In this document: positions 33,398-43,041 of the stretch, piece by piece | How the letters are laid out: every line of letters starts with the position of its first letter | Position numbering within the stretch: the stretch's first letter is position 1 | From: Nocardioides sp. cx-173 | GTDB lineage: Bacteria > Actinomycetota > Actinomycetes > Propionibacteriales > Nocardioidaceae | Length of the DNA: 64,000 nt | Direction: 5' to 3' | NCBI RefSeq assembly: GCF_021117365.1 | Contig: NZ_CP088262.1 | Coordinates: 3,970,501 to 4,034,500 of the forward strand | Translations under genes and position numbers: made by a program | Notes under the pieces: generated by a model | What the model saw: only the letters and a program-made list of their open reading frames with translations | What the model was told of the DNA's origin: nothing | Databases searched by the model: none

Positions 33398-35651
33398 GGG
33401 CGGCCGGCAACGTCGCGGCCCACGCCGCGCGCAGGTCGGCCAGCGGCAGCTCGAAGACCCCCTCCGCCGCGAACGAGTCGCCGCCCGTCACGCCCAGCTC
33501 AGTGAGCGGTACGCCGTGGCGCGCGGCCAGCGCGGCCAGGTCGTCGACCGCCTCCGGCGCGACGGTCACGACCACGCGTCCGGCGGACTCGGAGAACAGC
33601 GCGAGGAACGGGTCGTCGGCGAGGGTCACCGTGACCCCGACGTCGTTCCTGATCGCCGCCTCGACCAGCGTCTGCGCCAGGCCGCCGTCCGAGACGTCGT
33701 GCGCGCTGGTCAGCAGGCCGACGCCCTCGTGCAGCAGCTCGGCGAGGGCCTTCTCGCGGGCCAGGTCGACCCGCGGCGGCAGCCCGCCGAGGTGGCCGTG
33801 CACCACGTGCGCCCACTCCGAGCCGGACAGCTCCTCGTGGGTCTCCCCGAGCAGGAAGACCCGCTCGCCCGCGGCCTCGAACGCCGAGGGGGTGCGCCGG
33901 GTGACGTCCTCGATCACGCCGAGCACGGCCACCACCGGCGTGGGCAGGATCGCCGTCTCGCCGGTCTGGTTGTAGAGGCTCACGTTGCCGCCGGTGACCG
34001 GGATGCCGAGCTCCAGGCAGGCGTCCTTGAGGCCGCGGCAGGCCTCCGCGAACTGCCACATGACGGCCGGGTCCTCGGGCGAGCCGAAGTTGAGGCAGTC
34101 GGAGATCGCCAGCGGCACCGCGCCGCCGGTCGCGACGTTGCGATAGGACTCGGCGAGGGCGAGCTGGGCGCCGGCGTAGGGGTCGAGCAGCGTGAAGCGG
34201 CCGTTGCAGTCGGTGGAGACCGCGACGCCGAGGTCGGTGTCCTCGTCGATGCGGATCATCCCGCTGTCGCTGGGCTGCGCGAGCACGGTGTTGCCGCGGA
34301 CGTAGCGGTCGTACTGGTCGGTGATCCACGACTTGTCGCACAGGTTGGGCGAGGCGACCATCCGCAGCACCGTCGCCGCGAGCTCCTCGCCGGTGGTCGG
34401 CCGCGGCAGTGCCTCGGCCGTGTCGGCCTGCAGCACGTCCTGGGAGTCCGGCCGCGCATACGGGCGGTGGTACGTCGGTCCGTCGTGCGCCACCGAGCGC
34501 GGCGGGACGTCGACGACGCGCTCGCCGTGCCAGTCGATCTGCAGGCGCCCGGTGTCGGTGACCTCGCCGATGACGGTGGCGTCGACCTCCCACTTGGCGC
34601 AGATCGCCAGGAAGGCGGCGACGTCGTCGGGCTCGACGACGGCCATCATCCGCTCCTGCGACTCGCTCATGAGGATCTCCTCCGGCGAGAGCGTGGAGTC
34701 GCGCAACGGCACGGTGTCGAGCTCCACGTGCATCCCGCCGTCCCCGGCGCTGGCGAGCTCCGAGGTCGCACACGACAGCCCCGCCCCGCCCAGGTCCTGG
34801 ATGCCGGCGACCAGGCCGGCGGCGAAGATCTCGAGCGTGCACTCGATGAGCAGCTTCTCCATGAACGGGTCGCCGACCTGCACGCTGGGCCGCTTGGCCG
34901 GTCCGGTCGACTCGAAGGTCTCGCTCGCGAGGATGCTGACCCCGCCGATGCCGTCGCCGCCGGTCTTGGCGCCGTAGAGGATCACCTGGTTGCCCACGCC
35001 GGAGGCCTTGGCGAGGTGCAGGTCCTCGTGGCGCAGCACGCCGACGCACAGCGCGTTGACGAGCGGGTTGCCCAGGTAGGTCTCGTCGAAGACGGCCTCG
35101 CCGCCGATGTTGGGCAGGCCGAGGCAGTTGCCGTAGCCCCCGACGCCGGCCACGATGCCCGGGAGCACGCGGTGGGTGTCATCCGCGTCCAGCGGCCCGA
35201 AGCGCAGCGGGTCCATGACGGCGACGGGGCGCGCGCCCATCGCGAGGATGTCGCGCACGATGCCGCCGACGCCGGTGGCGGCGCCCTGGTAGGGCTCGAC
35301 GTACGACGGGTGGTTGTGCGACTCGACCTTGAAGGTCACGGCGTAGCCCTGGCCGACGTCGATGACGCCGGCGTTCTCGCCGATGCCGGCCAGCATCCGG
35401 CCGGCGGGGGTCTCCTGGGGGATCTCGGAGAACTGCTTGAGGTGCACCTTGGAGGACTTGTAGGAGCAGTGCTCGCTCCACATGACCGAGTACATCGCGA
35501 GCTCGGCGCTCGTGGGGCGGCGTCCGAGGATCTCGCGGATCTCCTGGTACTCGTCGGCCTTGAGGCCGAGGTCGGCCCACGGCTGCTCACGGCCCGGGTC
35601 CTCGCCGGCGACGGAGACGGTGTCGAGCGTGTGCAGGCGGGTCTCGGTCAC
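33390..35651 (-). CDS. purL: phosphoribosylformylglycinamidine synthase subunit II
   Basis: A 753-residue small-type PurL that makes FGAM with PurQ and PurS. It has [14 protein letters not shown] near residue 60, [49 protein letters not shown] and [13 protein letters not shown] 35651 is chosen over TTG 35660 since the -10 box TAGATT lies seven bases before it and overlaps the TTG. It leads a purL-arfB-hydrolase operon. Unlike in many actinobacteria, purQ and purS are in a separate operon about 2 kb away on the same strand. Confidence 0.97.
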   Translation of the reverse strand: MTETRLHTLDTVSVAGEDPGREQPWADLGLKADEYQEIREILGRRPTSAELAMYSVMWSEHCSYKSSKVHLKQFSEIPQETPAGRMLAGIGENAGVIDVGQGYAVTFKVESHNHPSYVEPYQGAATGVGGIVRDILAMGARPVAVMDPLRFGPLDADDTHRVLPGIVAGVGGYGNCLGLPNIGGEAVFDETYLGNPLVNALCVGVLRHEDLHLAKASGVGNQVILYGAKTGGDGIGGVSILASETFESTGPAKRPSVQVGDPFMEKLLIECTLEIFAAGLVAGIQDLGGAGLSCATSELASAGDGGMHVELDTVPLRDSTLSPEEILMSESQERMMAVVEPDDVAAFLAICAKWEVDATVIGEVTDTGRLQIDWHGERVVDVPPRSVAHDGPTYHRPYARPDSQDVLQADTAEALPRPTTGEELAATVLRMVASPNLCDKSWITDQYDRYVRGNTVLAQPSDSGMIRIDEDTDLGVAVSTDCNGRFTLLDPYAGAQLALAESYRNVATGGAVPLAISDCLNFGSPEDPAVMWQFAEACRGLKDACLELGIPVTGGNVSLYNQTGETAILPTPVVAVLGVIEDVTRRTPSAFEAAGERVFLLGETHEELSGSEWAHVVHGHLGGLPPRVDLAREKALAELLHEGVGLLTSAHDVSDGGLAQTLVEAAIRNDVGVTVTLADDPFLALFSESAGRVVVTVAPEAVDDLAALAARHGVPLTELGVTGGDSFAAEGVFELPLADLRAAWAATLPAALG

Positions 35652-35658
35652 GGGCGCC

Positions 35659-35664
35659 AATCTA
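35659..35664 (-). promoter_or_regulatory. -10 box of leaderless purL
   Basis: TAGATT on the minus strand, seven bases before GTG 35651. Confidence 0.6.
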
Positions 35665-35749
35665 CCGGCGCGGCGGCCTCTTCACCGAAGGAGCCCATCG
35701 GCGAGGTGATCTTCGCGGGCCGGCGCGCGCCGGACGACGGCACTGCCGG

Positions 35750-35767
35750 AACTACAGGGCTGTAGTT
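35750..35767. promoter_or_regulatory. operator-like palindrome in the purL / cell-wall protein gap
   Basis: AACTACAGGGCTGTAGTT is a perfect palindrome with 8-base arms around GG, 86 bases before ATG 35853. The AT-rich ends stand out from the GC-rich surroundings. No regulator is recognised. Confidence 0.5.
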
Positions 35768-35852
35768 ACTCGCGAGGCCTGTTACTGCTGTGACTGGTGG
35801 GGTTATCGTGATCGCGCCGACCTGGTGCCGAGCCTTCCCCTGGAGCCCCGCG

Positions 35853-37253
35853 ATGTCCCCTTCCCTGTCCACCCTGCGCATGCGCGCCCTCTGCGTGCTC
35901 GCCGCCACGGTCGTGGCCGCGGCCACGCTCACCGCGTCCGGAGCGGGAGCCCAGGCCAGCGACGGCAAGGCCTCCTCGAGCCCGAGCGCGGCCCGCGCCA
36001 CGAACCCCGTCACCCCCGGCGACTTCACCGGCTTCGGGTTCGACCAGTGCCTCGCGCCGAACCAGAAGCAGATGGACACCTGGCTGGCGACCTCGCCGTA
36101 CCTCGCGGTCGGCATCTACATCTCCGGCGACTCGCGCGCCTGCCGCAGCCAGCCCAACCTGACCCCCACGTGGGTCGCGACCCAGCTGGCGAAGGGCTGG
36201 CGGCTGCTCCCGATCACGCTCGGCCCCCAGGCGTCGTGCCAGCCGCGCTTCCCGCGCTACTCCGACGACGTCAAGATCGACCCGAACCCCGGGACCAAGC
36301 AGGTCTACGCGCCCTCGCGCCGCCAGGGCGTGGCCGAGGCCGACAAGACCGTCAAGGACGCGGCGGCGCTGGGCATCGTCCGCGGAAGCACGCTCTGGTA
36401 CGACCTCGAGGGCTTCGACGCGGCCAACGAGCGCTGCCGCGAGTCGGCGTTGTCGTTCCTCAGCGGCTGGACCACCCGCCTGCACAAGCACGGCTACGTC
36501 TCGGGCGTCTACTCCAGCGCCGGCTCCGGCATCGCCGCGCTCGACTCGGCGCGGATCAACCGGCCCACGCGGTTCACGCTGCCGGACATGATCTGGCTGG
36601 CCCGCTGGGACGGCGTCGCCAACACCTCCTCGTCGTACCTGCGCGAGGACGGCTGGCGTCCGGGTCGCCGCGTCAAGCAGTACAAGGGCGGGCACGACGA
36701 GGTGCACGGTGGCGTCCGGATCAACATCGACACCAACTTCCTCGAGGTCGGGCGCGGCTCGGTCGCCGCACCGGAGACCCGCTGCGGCGGCATCAACGTC
36801 TCGTTCTCGACCTACCCCGTCCTGCGTCCCCCGGCGAACGGCGTGAAGCCGTCGAAGCCACACGTCAAGGCCCTGCAGTGCCTGCTCAAGGAGAAGGGCC
36901 TCTACCAGGGCAACATCGGGGGCGGCTGGAGCAAGCGGCTGGTCGCCGCGATGAACGCCTACCAGCGCAGTGCCGGCCTGGGCCTCGACCGGGTCTGGTG
37001 GATCCGCGGCTGGGTCTCCGTCCTCGCGAGCGGCGACAAGGTCGTGCTCAAGCGCGGGTCCGTGGGTCCGGCCGTCCGCCGGGTCCAGCGCGCGCTCAAC
37101 GCGACCGGCGTCGGCAAGGCGATCGCGATCACCGGCGTCTTCGACGCCCGGACCGACGCCAAGCTGCGCGCCTGGCAGGCCAAGGCGAAGGTGCCCGTCA
37201 ACGGCGTCATGCAGGACGCCTCGTGGGCGCCCCTGCTCAAGGGCCGCCGCTGA
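35853..37253 (+). CDS. secreted DUF1906 glycoside-hydrolase-like protein with peptidoglycan-binding tail
   Basis: This 466-residue exported protein has a signal peptide (MRALCVLAATVVAAATLTAS with an AQA cut site near residue 35). Residues about 55-300 form a DUF1906 TIM-barrel (Rv2525c-like): GFGFDQCLAPNQKQMDTW, YLAVGIYISGD, WYDLEGFD, GYVSGVYSS, WLARWDG. The acidic pair in YDLEGF is at the usual catalytic place. Two C-terminal repeats, KALQCLLKEKGLYQGN and VRRVQRALNATGVGK, each look like a peptidoglycan-binding unit. It probably trims or binds the cell wall; enzymatic action is unproved in the family. ATG 35853 follows TGGAG at 35841-35845. Confidence 0.85.
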   Translation: MSPSLSTLRMRALCVLAATVVAAATLTASGAGAQASDGKASSSPSAARATNPVTPGDFTGFGFDQCLAPNQKQMDTWLATSPYLAVGIYISGDSRACRSQPNLTPTWVATQLAKGWRLLPITLGPQASCQPRFPRYSDDVKIDPNPGTKQVYAPSRRQGVAEADKTVKDAAALGIVRGSTLWYDLEGFDAANERCRESALSFLSGWTTRLHKHGYVSGVYSSAGSGIAALDSARINRPTRFTLPDMIWLARWDGVANTSSSYLREDGWRPGRRVKQYKGGHDEVHGGVRINIDTNFLEVGRGSVAAPETRCGGINVSFSTYPVLRPPANGVKPSKPHVKALQCLLKEKGLYQGNIGGGWSKRLVAAMNAYQRSAGLGLDRVWWIRGWVSVLASGDKVVLKRGSVGPAVRRVQRALNATGVGKAIAITGVFDARTDAKLRAWQAKAKVPVNGVMQDASWAPLLKGRR

Positions 37254-37262
37254 GGCTCGGCG

Positions 37263-37709
37263 TCAGCCGACGGGCGGACCGACCAGCAGCGCGACGCCGG
37301 TGAGGGCGACGACCGCGACCAGGCCGGTCGCCGCGCCGCGCAGCGGGTTGCGCAGCAGCCAGGCCACCGGTCGCTCCGGGCCGCGGGTCGGCTCCTCCTC
37401 GAGCAGGCGCCAGGTCGGCGCCAACCCGCCGCGGGACTCGACGTGGCGTTCGAACCACAGCGTCAGGAACGGCGGCACCGCGGACGCGAGGCCGAGCGCC
37501 GTACGCCCGAGCGTCCAGCGGCGGTCGACGGCGACGAGCACCGTCGTGAGCAGGTAGGCGATGAACACCGTGCCGTGCAGCATGCCGAAGACCCGCACCC
37601 CGAGCTCGGTGGTGTGGGTGACGTACTTGAGGAACATGCCCACCAGCAGCCCGGCCCAGGTGACGGCCTCGGCGGTGGCGACGGTGCGGAACAGGCGGGT
37701 CGGACTCAT
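37263..37709 (-). CDS. DUF3817 membrane protein
   Basis: A 148-residue membrane protein of the DUF3817 type: [20 protein letters not shown] near the start, [20 protein letters not shown], then [19 protein letters not shown]; these three helices carry the family pattern. A fourth hydrophobic segment ends the protein ([16 protein letters not shown]). Its function is unknown. It starts in an ATGA overlap with the purQ stop and is the last gene of a purS-purQ-DUF3817 operon. Family members elsewhere also lie beside nucleotide genes. Confidence 0.85.
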   Translation of the reverse strand: MSPTRLFRTVATAEAVTWAGLLVGMFLKYVTHTTELGVRVFGMLHGTVFIAYLLTTVLVAVDRRWTLGRTALGLASAVPPFLTLWFERHVESRGGLAPTWRLLEEEPTRGPERPVAWLLRNPLRGAATGLVAVVALTGVALLVGPPVG

Positions 37710-38386
37710 GCGAAGACCTCCTCGATCAGCTCGGCAGTCAGTGAGGTGAAGAACCCGAGGCCGTCGGTGCCGGCGCCGGTCAGGGCCTCGACCGCGTGCT
37801 CGGGGTGCGGCATCAGGCCGACGACGTTGCCGCGGGCGTTGCTGATGCCGGCGATGTCGCGCAGGGAGCCGTTGGGGTTGCCGCCGAGGTAGCGGGCCAC
37901 CACCTGGCCCTCCCCCTCCAGCCGGTCCAGCGTCGGCTCGTCGGCCACGAACCCGCCCTCGCCGTTCTTGAGGACGATCGTCACCTCGGCCCCCTCCGCG
38001 TAGGCGGCCGTCCAGGGCGTGCGGTTGTTCTCGATGCGCAGCCGCTGGTCGCGGCACACGAACTTGCGGTGGTCGTTGCGGATCAGCGCCCCCGGCAGCA
38101 GGTGCGACTCGCAGAGCACCTGGAAGCCGTTGCAGATGCCCAGGACCGGCATCCCGCGCCCGGCCGCGGCGACGACCTCGGTCATCACCGGGGAGAAGCG
38201 CGAGATCGCGCCGCACCGCAGGTAGTCGCCGTAGGAGAACCCGCCGGGAAGGACCAGCGCATCGACGCCGCGCAGGTCGTGGGCCCCGTGCCACAGCGCG
38301 AGTGCCTCGTGGCCGCCGATGCGCACCGCGCGCTGGGCGTCGACGTCGTCCAGCGAGCCCGGGAAGGTGACGACCCCGACCCTCAT
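37706..38386 (-). CDS. purQ: phosphoribosylformylglycinamidine synthase subunit I (glutaminase)
   Basis: This 226-residue class I glutamine amidotransferase feeds ammonia to Pur[15 protein letters not shown] lies near residue 49, the nucleophile Cys in [11 protein letters not shown] near 86, and the His/Glu pair in MPHPEHA near 197. Length matches stand-alone PurQ. Its start overlaps the purS stop by ATGA. It lies two genes from purL, on the same strand. Confidence 0.97.
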   Translation of the reverse strand: MRVGVVTFPGSLDDVDAQRAVRIGGHEALALWHGAHDLRGVDALVLPGGFSYGDYLRCGAISRFSPVMTEVVAAAGRGMPVLGICNGFQVLCESHLLPGALIRNDHRKFVCRDQRLRIENNRTPWTAAYAEGAEVTIVLKNGEGGFVADEPTLDRLEGEGQVVARYLGGNPNGSLRDIAGISNARGNVVGLMPHPEHAVEALTGAGTDGLGFFTSLTAELIEEVFA

Positions 38387-38643
38387 GCCGGCACGACCGT
38401 GTCGTCGACGTGGACGGTGAAGTACTCGATGACCGGGTTGGACAGCAGCGTCTCGGCCATCCGGTGCACGTCGGCCAGCACCGCCTCGGTGACCTCGCCG
38501 GCGACCTCGAGCTCGAAGCGCTTGCCCTGGCGTACGTCGCTCACGCCCGAGAAGCCGAGCCGGGGCAGCGCCCCGAGCACCGCCTTGCCCTGCGGGTCGA
38601 GGATCTCGGGCTTGGGCATGACGTCGACGACGACTCGGGGCAC
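38383..38643 (-). CDS. purS: phosphoribosylformylglycinamidine synthase subunit PurS
   Basis: A PurS protein of 86 residues that bridges PurL and Pur[21 protein letters not shown], then [12 protein letters not shown] and [13 protein letters not shown] are the family hallmarks. GTG 38643 is chosen: AGGAG lies 6 bases before it. An upstream in-frame TTG (38661) overlaps that ribosome site. A TAGAAT box at 38683-38688 gives a leader of about 33 bases, so this operon, unlike purF and purL, has a conventional leader. Confidence 0.93.
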   Translation of the reverse strand: MPRVVVDVMPKPEILDPQGKAVLGALPRLGFSGVSDVRQGKRFELEVAGEVTEAVLADVHRMAETLLSNPVIEYFTVHVDDTVVPA

Positions 38644-38682
38644 AGCGGACTCCTGCTTCAAGGCGGGTGTGGCGGTGCCTCC

Positions 38683-38688
38683 ATTCTA
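38683..38688 (-). promoter_or_regulatory. -10 box of the purS-purQ-DUF3817 operon
   Basis: TAGAAT on the minus strand, 39 bases before GTG 38643, close to the TATAAT consensus. Confidence 0.5.
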
Positions 38689-38777
38689 GGAGGTCCCCCT
38701 CGAGACGCCCCGGTGCTCCCACCGTGGGTGGGACTCGGTGCTCGCGCCTCCCATCGCGGACGGGGCACACTGGGGAC

Positions 38778-39281
38778 ATGAGCCTGTCCTCCGGAGCCAC
38801 CCCCGCGTCGCCGCTGAAGCTGACCTTCCCGCAGTCGCTCGCGATCTACGACGACTACCAGTCCGCACAGAAGGCCGTGGACTACCTGGCCGACCAGAAG
38901 TTTCCGGTGCAGCAGTGCATGATCGTCGGGACCGACCTCAAGCGCATCGAGCGGATCACCGGCCGCCTGACGACGGGCCGCGTCGCCCTGGGCGGGGCGC
39001 TCTCGGGGGTGTGGTTCGGGCTGTTCATCGGGCTGATCTTCGCGATCTTCACCGAGGAGGGCGCGCTGGTCACGATCATCTCCACGATGCTCTTCGGCGC
39101 GCTGTTCGGCCTGATCTTCGCCCTGGTGAGCTACGCGCTCACCCGCGGCCAGCGTGACTTCTCCTCGGTCACCCAGGTGGTGGCGACCCGCTACGAGGTG
39201 CTCGTCGAGCACAAGGTGGCCGCGCAGGCGCGCGAGCTGCTGGCGCAGCTGCCGGGCGCGACCCCCGACCCGTTCGCCTGA
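38778..39281 (+). CDS. general stress protein, YflT-like domain
   Basis: This 167-residue protein has an N-terminal YflT-type domain ([20 protein letters not shown] near residue 19, then [20 protein letters not shown] near 48). A glycine-rich hairpin of two membrane helices follows ([20 protein letters not shown] and [20 protein letters not shown]). A cytosolic tail follows ([20 protein letters not shown]). Family members rise under heat and salt stress in Bacillus; a molecular role is unknown. The TGA stop at 39279-39281 opens a family A half-element shared with the convergent acyl-CoA ligase. Confidence 0.82.
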   Translation: MSLSSGATPASPLKLTFPQSLAIYDDYQSAQKAVDYLADQKFPVQQCMIVGTDLKRIERITGRLTTGRVALGGALSGVWFGLFIGLIFAIFTEEGALVTIISTMLFGALFGLIFALVSYALTRGQRDFSSVTQVVATRYEVLVEHKVAAQARELLAQLPGATPDPFA

Positions 39282-39302
39282 CCCGTCAGGCCCGACCCGT
39301 CA
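39279..39302. repeat. family A half-elements joining two convergent stop codons
   Basis: TGACCCGTCAGGCC starts with the stop of the stress gene. From the other strand TGACGGGTCGGGCC starts with the stop of the ligase gene. Both hold the ACCCGTC block of family A. Confidence 0.7.
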
Positions 39303-40877
39303 GGCCAGCTCGCGCTTGAGGATCTTCCCGGTGGCGGTCATGGGCAGAGCGTCGACGAACTGGACCTGGCGCGGGTACTTGTAGCCGGCCATCTGGTCCT
39401 TGCACCACGCGATGAGCTCGTCCTCGGTGAGGGTGGAGCCGTCGTTGCGGATGACGACCGCCTTGATCTCCTCGCCGTGGCTCTCGTGGGGCACCCCGAT
39501 GACGGCGGCCAGCGAGACGTCGGGGTGCGTCATCAGCACCTCCTCGACCTCGCGCGGGTACACGTTGTAGCCGCCGCGGATGATCAGGTCCTTGGAGCGG
39601 TCGACGATGTAGTACCACCCGTCGGCGTCGCGTCGGCCCAGGTCGCCGGAGCGGAACCAGCCGTCGTGGATGGCCTCGGCGGTGGCCTCGGGGCGGTTGT
39701 AGTAGCCCTTCATGACGTTGTGACCCTTGATCGCGATCTCGCCGATGGCGTGCTCGGGGTCCTCCCCGCCGTCGATCTCGTCCCAGCTCTCGGGCTTCAG
39801 CAGGGTCATCTCCACGCCCGGGATCGGCCGGCCGATCGAGCCGACCCGCACCGGCTCGCCGTACGGCGAGAAGCTGGCGACCGGTGAGGTCTCGGACAGC
39901 CCGTAGCCCTCGAGGATCGTCACGCCGAAGCGCTCCTCGAACTCCTTGTGCACCTCGACCGGCAGGGCCGAGCCGCCGCACGCGGCGACGCGCAGGTTGC
40001 GACGGATCTCCTCGACGTCGACCGAGCCGTCGAGCGCGCCGAGCAGGCCCCAGTACATCGTCGGCACGCCGGCGAAGAAGGTGACCTTCTCGGTGAGCAT
40101 GGTCATCAACGCCGCTCCGGCCTCGAAGCGCGGCAGCATCACCACCGTGCCGCCGTAGGCGAAGGCGCCGTTCTGGATCACGGTCTGGCCGAAGGAGTGG
40201 AAGAGCGGCAGGACGCAGAGGTAGGTGTCGGGGCGCTGCGCGTCGGCGCCGAACAGCGCCTCGCCGGCGAGGGCGTTGTCGCGCATGTTGCGGTGGCGCA
40301 GCTCGGCGCCCTTGGGCTGCCCCGTCGTGCCGGAGGTGTAGAGGATCACCGCGGTGTCGTCCTCGTCGGTGGCCACGGTGTCGAAGGTCGTCGGCTGCCC
40401 GGCCAGCGCCTGGCCGAAGGTCTGCGCGCCCTCGATCGGGGAGTCGGCAGCGGGGTCGACGGTGACCAGGAAGAAGTGCTCGCAGCCATCGGCCCGGCCG
40501 AACCCGTCGAAGCCCTCCCGGCCGATCGGCAGCTCGGCGGTGCCCTCGAAGCAGAAGTACGCCTTCGCCTCCGCGTCGCCCAGGTGGTAGGCCACCTCGC
40601 GGCCCTTGAGCAGCACGTTGAGCGGCACGACCGTGGCGCCGGCCTTGAGGATCCCGAAGTAGATGATCGTGAAGTGCGGCAGGTTGGCGCAGCTCAGCGC
40701 GACCTTGTCCCCCGGCTGGATGCCCCGAGAGACCAGCAGGTTGGCGACCTGGTTGGCCGCGCCGTCGACCTGCGCGTAGGTCAGGCGGGTGTCGCCGAGG
40801 ACGACCGCGTCGCGCTCGGGGAACCGCGCGGCACCGTCCTCCAGCAGGCTGGCCAGGTTGTACGTCGTGTCCGTCAC
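39300..40877 (-). CDS. long-chain acyl-CoA synthetase (AMP-forming)
   Basis: A 525-residue ligase with YTSGTTGQPKGAELRHRN (ATP loop near residue 183), YGLSETSP near 333, the GWFRSGDLG motif and TATGKILKRELA at the end, with the catalytic Lys in GKILK. It activates a fatty or related acid to its CoA ester. It is a second member of the FadD3 superfamily in this window but has no KstR2 site, so it is probably a general fatty-acid enzyme. GTG 40877 is chosen: AGGAGG lies 6 bases before it. An in-frame GTG at 40895 lies before that site. The upstream MMPL gene ends 39 bases away. Confidence 0.9.
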   Translation of the reverse strand: MTDTTYNLASLLEDGAARFPERDAVVLGDTRLTYAQVDGAANQVANLLVSRGIQPGDKVALSCANLPHFTIIYFGILKAGATVVPLNVLLKGREVAYHLGDAEAKAYFCFEGTAELPIGREGFDGFGRADGCEHFFLVTVDPAADSPIEGAQTFGQALAGQPTTFDTVATDEDDTAVILYTSGTTGQPKGAELRHRNMRDNALAGEALFGADAQRPDTYLCVLPLFHSFGQTVIQNGAFAYGGTVVMLPRFEAGAALMTMLTEKVTFFAGVPTMYWGLLGALDGSVDVEEIRRNLRVAACGGSALPVEVHKEFEERFGVTILEGYGLSETSPVASFSPYGEPVRVGSIGRPIPGVEMTLLKPESWDEIDGGEDPEHAIGEIAIKGHNVMKGYYNRPEATAEAIHDGWFRSGDLGRRDADGWYYIVDRSKDLIIRGGYNVYPREVEEVLMTHPDVSLAAVIGVPHESHGEEIKAVVIRNDGSTLTEDELIAWCKDQMAGYKYPRQVQFVDALPMTATGKILKRELA

Positions 40878-40916
40878 CACGGTCCTCCTCGTCACCTCGT
40901 CCTGATGAGAGCCAAC

Positions 40917-42998
40917 CTACTGACCCTCCCCGACCGGCCCGCGGGACAGTGCCCCCGGCCACCAGAAGCGCCGCCCGAGCAGGGACACGAGGGCCGGCAC
41001 CAGCACGCTGCGCACGAGCAGCGTGTCGAGCAGGACGCCGAAGCCGACGATGACGCCGACCTGGGTGAGAACGATCAGCGGCAGCACGCCGAGCACCGTG
41101 AAGACCGCCGCGAGCAGGATGCCGGCGCTGGTGATGACCCCGCCGGTCACGGCGAGCGCGACCGAGATCGCCGTCTTGGTGTCGTGGCGCCTGGCCTCCT
41201 CCTTGGCCCGTGTCGTCAGGAAGATGTTGTAGTCGACGCCCAGCGCGACCAGGAACAGGAAGCTGAGCAGCGGCACGCTGTAGTCGAGCGCCGGGAAGTC
41301 GAACCAGTGCTGGAAGGCCCACCAGCTCGCCCCGAGGCTGGCCGCGAAGGTCGCGACCACGGTGAGCACCAGCAGCACCGCGGCCACGATCGAGCGCAGC
41401 AGGACCAGCAGCACGAGCAGCACGACGGCCAGGATCATCGGGATGATCAGCTTCTGGTCGCGGGTCGTGGCGGTCTCGGAGTCCAGCGACTCGGCGTCCG
41501 CCCCGCCCACCAGCACGTCCGGCTCGACGCCCTGCGCGGCCTCGCGGATCGACTCGACGGTCGCCAGCGCCGCCTCGGAGGCCGGCTCCGCGCCGAGTAC
41601 GGCGGTCAGGACCGTCGTGCCGTCGGCCGAGCCGGCCGGCTCGACCCGGTCGACCCCCTCGACCTCGGCGACCGCGCGGCGCACGTCGTCGGCGGCCGCG
41701 GTCGGGGTGAGCAGCGACGTGGGCTGGGAGGCTCCGGCGGCGAAGTGCTCGGCCAGTACCTCCTGTCCGGTCACGGACTGCGGGGTGGCGCGGAACTGCT
41801 CGGTCTGCGACAGCCCGGCCGCGACGCCGGTGAGCGGGATCGCCAGGACCGCGAGGACCGCCACGCCGACGACGGAGACCAGCACCGGGCGGCCGGTGAC
41901 GACCGCGGCCACCTTCGACCAGAAGCCGGTCGCGGTGGGGTCGGCCTGGCCGACCTTCGGCACGAACGGCCAGAACAGCCGCCGCCCGAACAGCGTCATC
42001 GCCGCCGGCAGCACGACGAGCGCGTAGACGACGGCCACGACGATCCCGATCGCGCCGCCGTAGCCGATGTTGCGGCTGCTCGGGCTGTCGGCGAAGCCCA
42101 GGCAGAGCAGCGCGAGCACCACCGTGCCCGAGCTGGCCAGGATGGCGGGCGCGGCCTGGCGCCAGGCGACCCGCATGGCGTCGTACCGGCTCTCCTCGCG
42201 GCGCAGCTCCTCGCGGTAGCGCGCGATCAGCAGCAGCGCGTAGTTGGTGCCGGCGCCGAACACGAGCACCGAGGTGATGCCGGTCGACTGCCCGTCGACG
42301 GTGAACGGGAAGATCCGGCTCGCGACGTCGACGGCGGTGGCGGCGACCTGGTCGGCGACGGCCACCACCGTCAGCGGCACCAGCCACAGCCAGGGGCTGC
42401 GGTAGGTCAGCAGCAGGAGCAGCGCCACGACGCCGGCGGTCGTGACCAGCAGCCGCACGTCGGCGCCGTCGAAGACCTTGGAGAGATCCACGGAGAACGC
42501 CGGGCCGCCGGTCGCCTGGGCCTCGAGCCCGGCGGGCAGGTCGGCCGCGGCCAGCTCCCGGATGTCGGCGACCGGCTCCTCGTAGGAGTCACCGGAGGGG
42601 TCGGTGGCCAGCGGCACCCCGACGAACGCGGCCGCGCCGTCCTCTGCGAAGACCGGGAACGCCTTCTGCCCCTCGGCGGCGAGGTCCTGGAGCTCGCGCA
42701 CCTTCTCGCCGACGACCCGGCGGTCCTCCTCGGTCAGCTTCTCCCCGCCGCGGTCGAACACGGCGAAGACGGGGGTGAACTTCGAGGTGCCGAGCGACTC
42801 CTGCAGCTCGCTGGCCCGGGCCGACTCGGCGTCGGCCGGCAGGTTGGCCACGGAGTTGGAGCTCTCGTCCCCGGTGATCCCGGAGCCGAGGGCCACCGCG
42901 GAGAAGATGAGGGCCACCAGGACCACGATCCGGCTCGCCCAGCGCCCCACGAGGGGTCGCCAGCGGGTGGTCGTCGTCCGCGCTCCGTCTGCATCCAC
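40917..42998 (-). CDS. MMPL family transporter (RND superfamily)
   Basis: A 693-residue actinobacterial MMPL exporter of the ActII-3 type with two six-helix halves. Each half has a large external loop (about 55-190 and 390-520). The second half has LFLVALGVDYNIFLTTR, with the proton-relay Asp of GxDY. The first half has VFGAGTNYALLLIARYRE, where Asn replaces the Asp usual in this family. Substrates are lipids or antibiotics in relatives. GTG 42998 is chosen because the longer frame, from TTG 43049, overlaps the SRPBCC gene. It follows that gene on the same strand and may form one operon with purC and the SRPBCC gene. Confidence 0.88.
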   Translation of the reverse strand: MDADGARTTTTRWRPLVGRWASRIVVLVALIFSAVALGSGITGDESSNSVANLPADAESARASELQESLGTSKFTPVFAVFDRGGEKLTEEDRRVVGEKVRELQDLAAEGQKAFPVFAEDGAAAFVGVPLATDPSGDSYEEPVADIRELAAADLPAGLEAQATGGPAFSVDLSKVFDGADVRLLVTTAGVVALLLLLTYRSPWLWLVPLTVVAVADQVAATAVDVASRIFPFTVDGQSTGITSVLVFGAGTNYALLLIARYREELRREESRYDAMRVAWRQAAPAILASSGTVVLALLCLGFADSPSSRNIGYGGAIGIVVAVVYALVVLPAAMTLFGRRLFWPFVPKVGQADPTATGFWSKVAAVVTGRPVLVSVVGVAVLAVLAIPLTGVAAGLSQTEQFRATPQSVTGQEVLAEHFAAGASQPTSLLTPTAAADDVRRAVAEVEGVDRVEPAGSADGTTVLTAVLGAEPASEAALATVESIREAAQGVEPDVLVGGADAESLDSETATTRDQKLIIPMILAVVLLVLLVLLRSIVAAVLLVLTVVATFAASLGASWWAFQHWFDFPALDYSVPLLSFLFLVALGVDYNIFLTTRAKEEARRHDTKTAISVALAVTGGVITSAGILLAAVFTVLGVLPLIVLTQVGVIVGFGVLLDTLLVRSVLVPALVSLLGRRFWWPGALSRGPVGEGQ

Positions 42999-43041
42999 GC
43001 CCGAACCATAGGTCGGCGCGCGAGCGGCACCAACCCGAAAC

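Noticed and set aside
32208..35765. A 1185-codon plus-strand open frame opposite purL
   Set aside because: Antisense shadow of purL, arfB and the hydrolase; no recognisable fold or start site.
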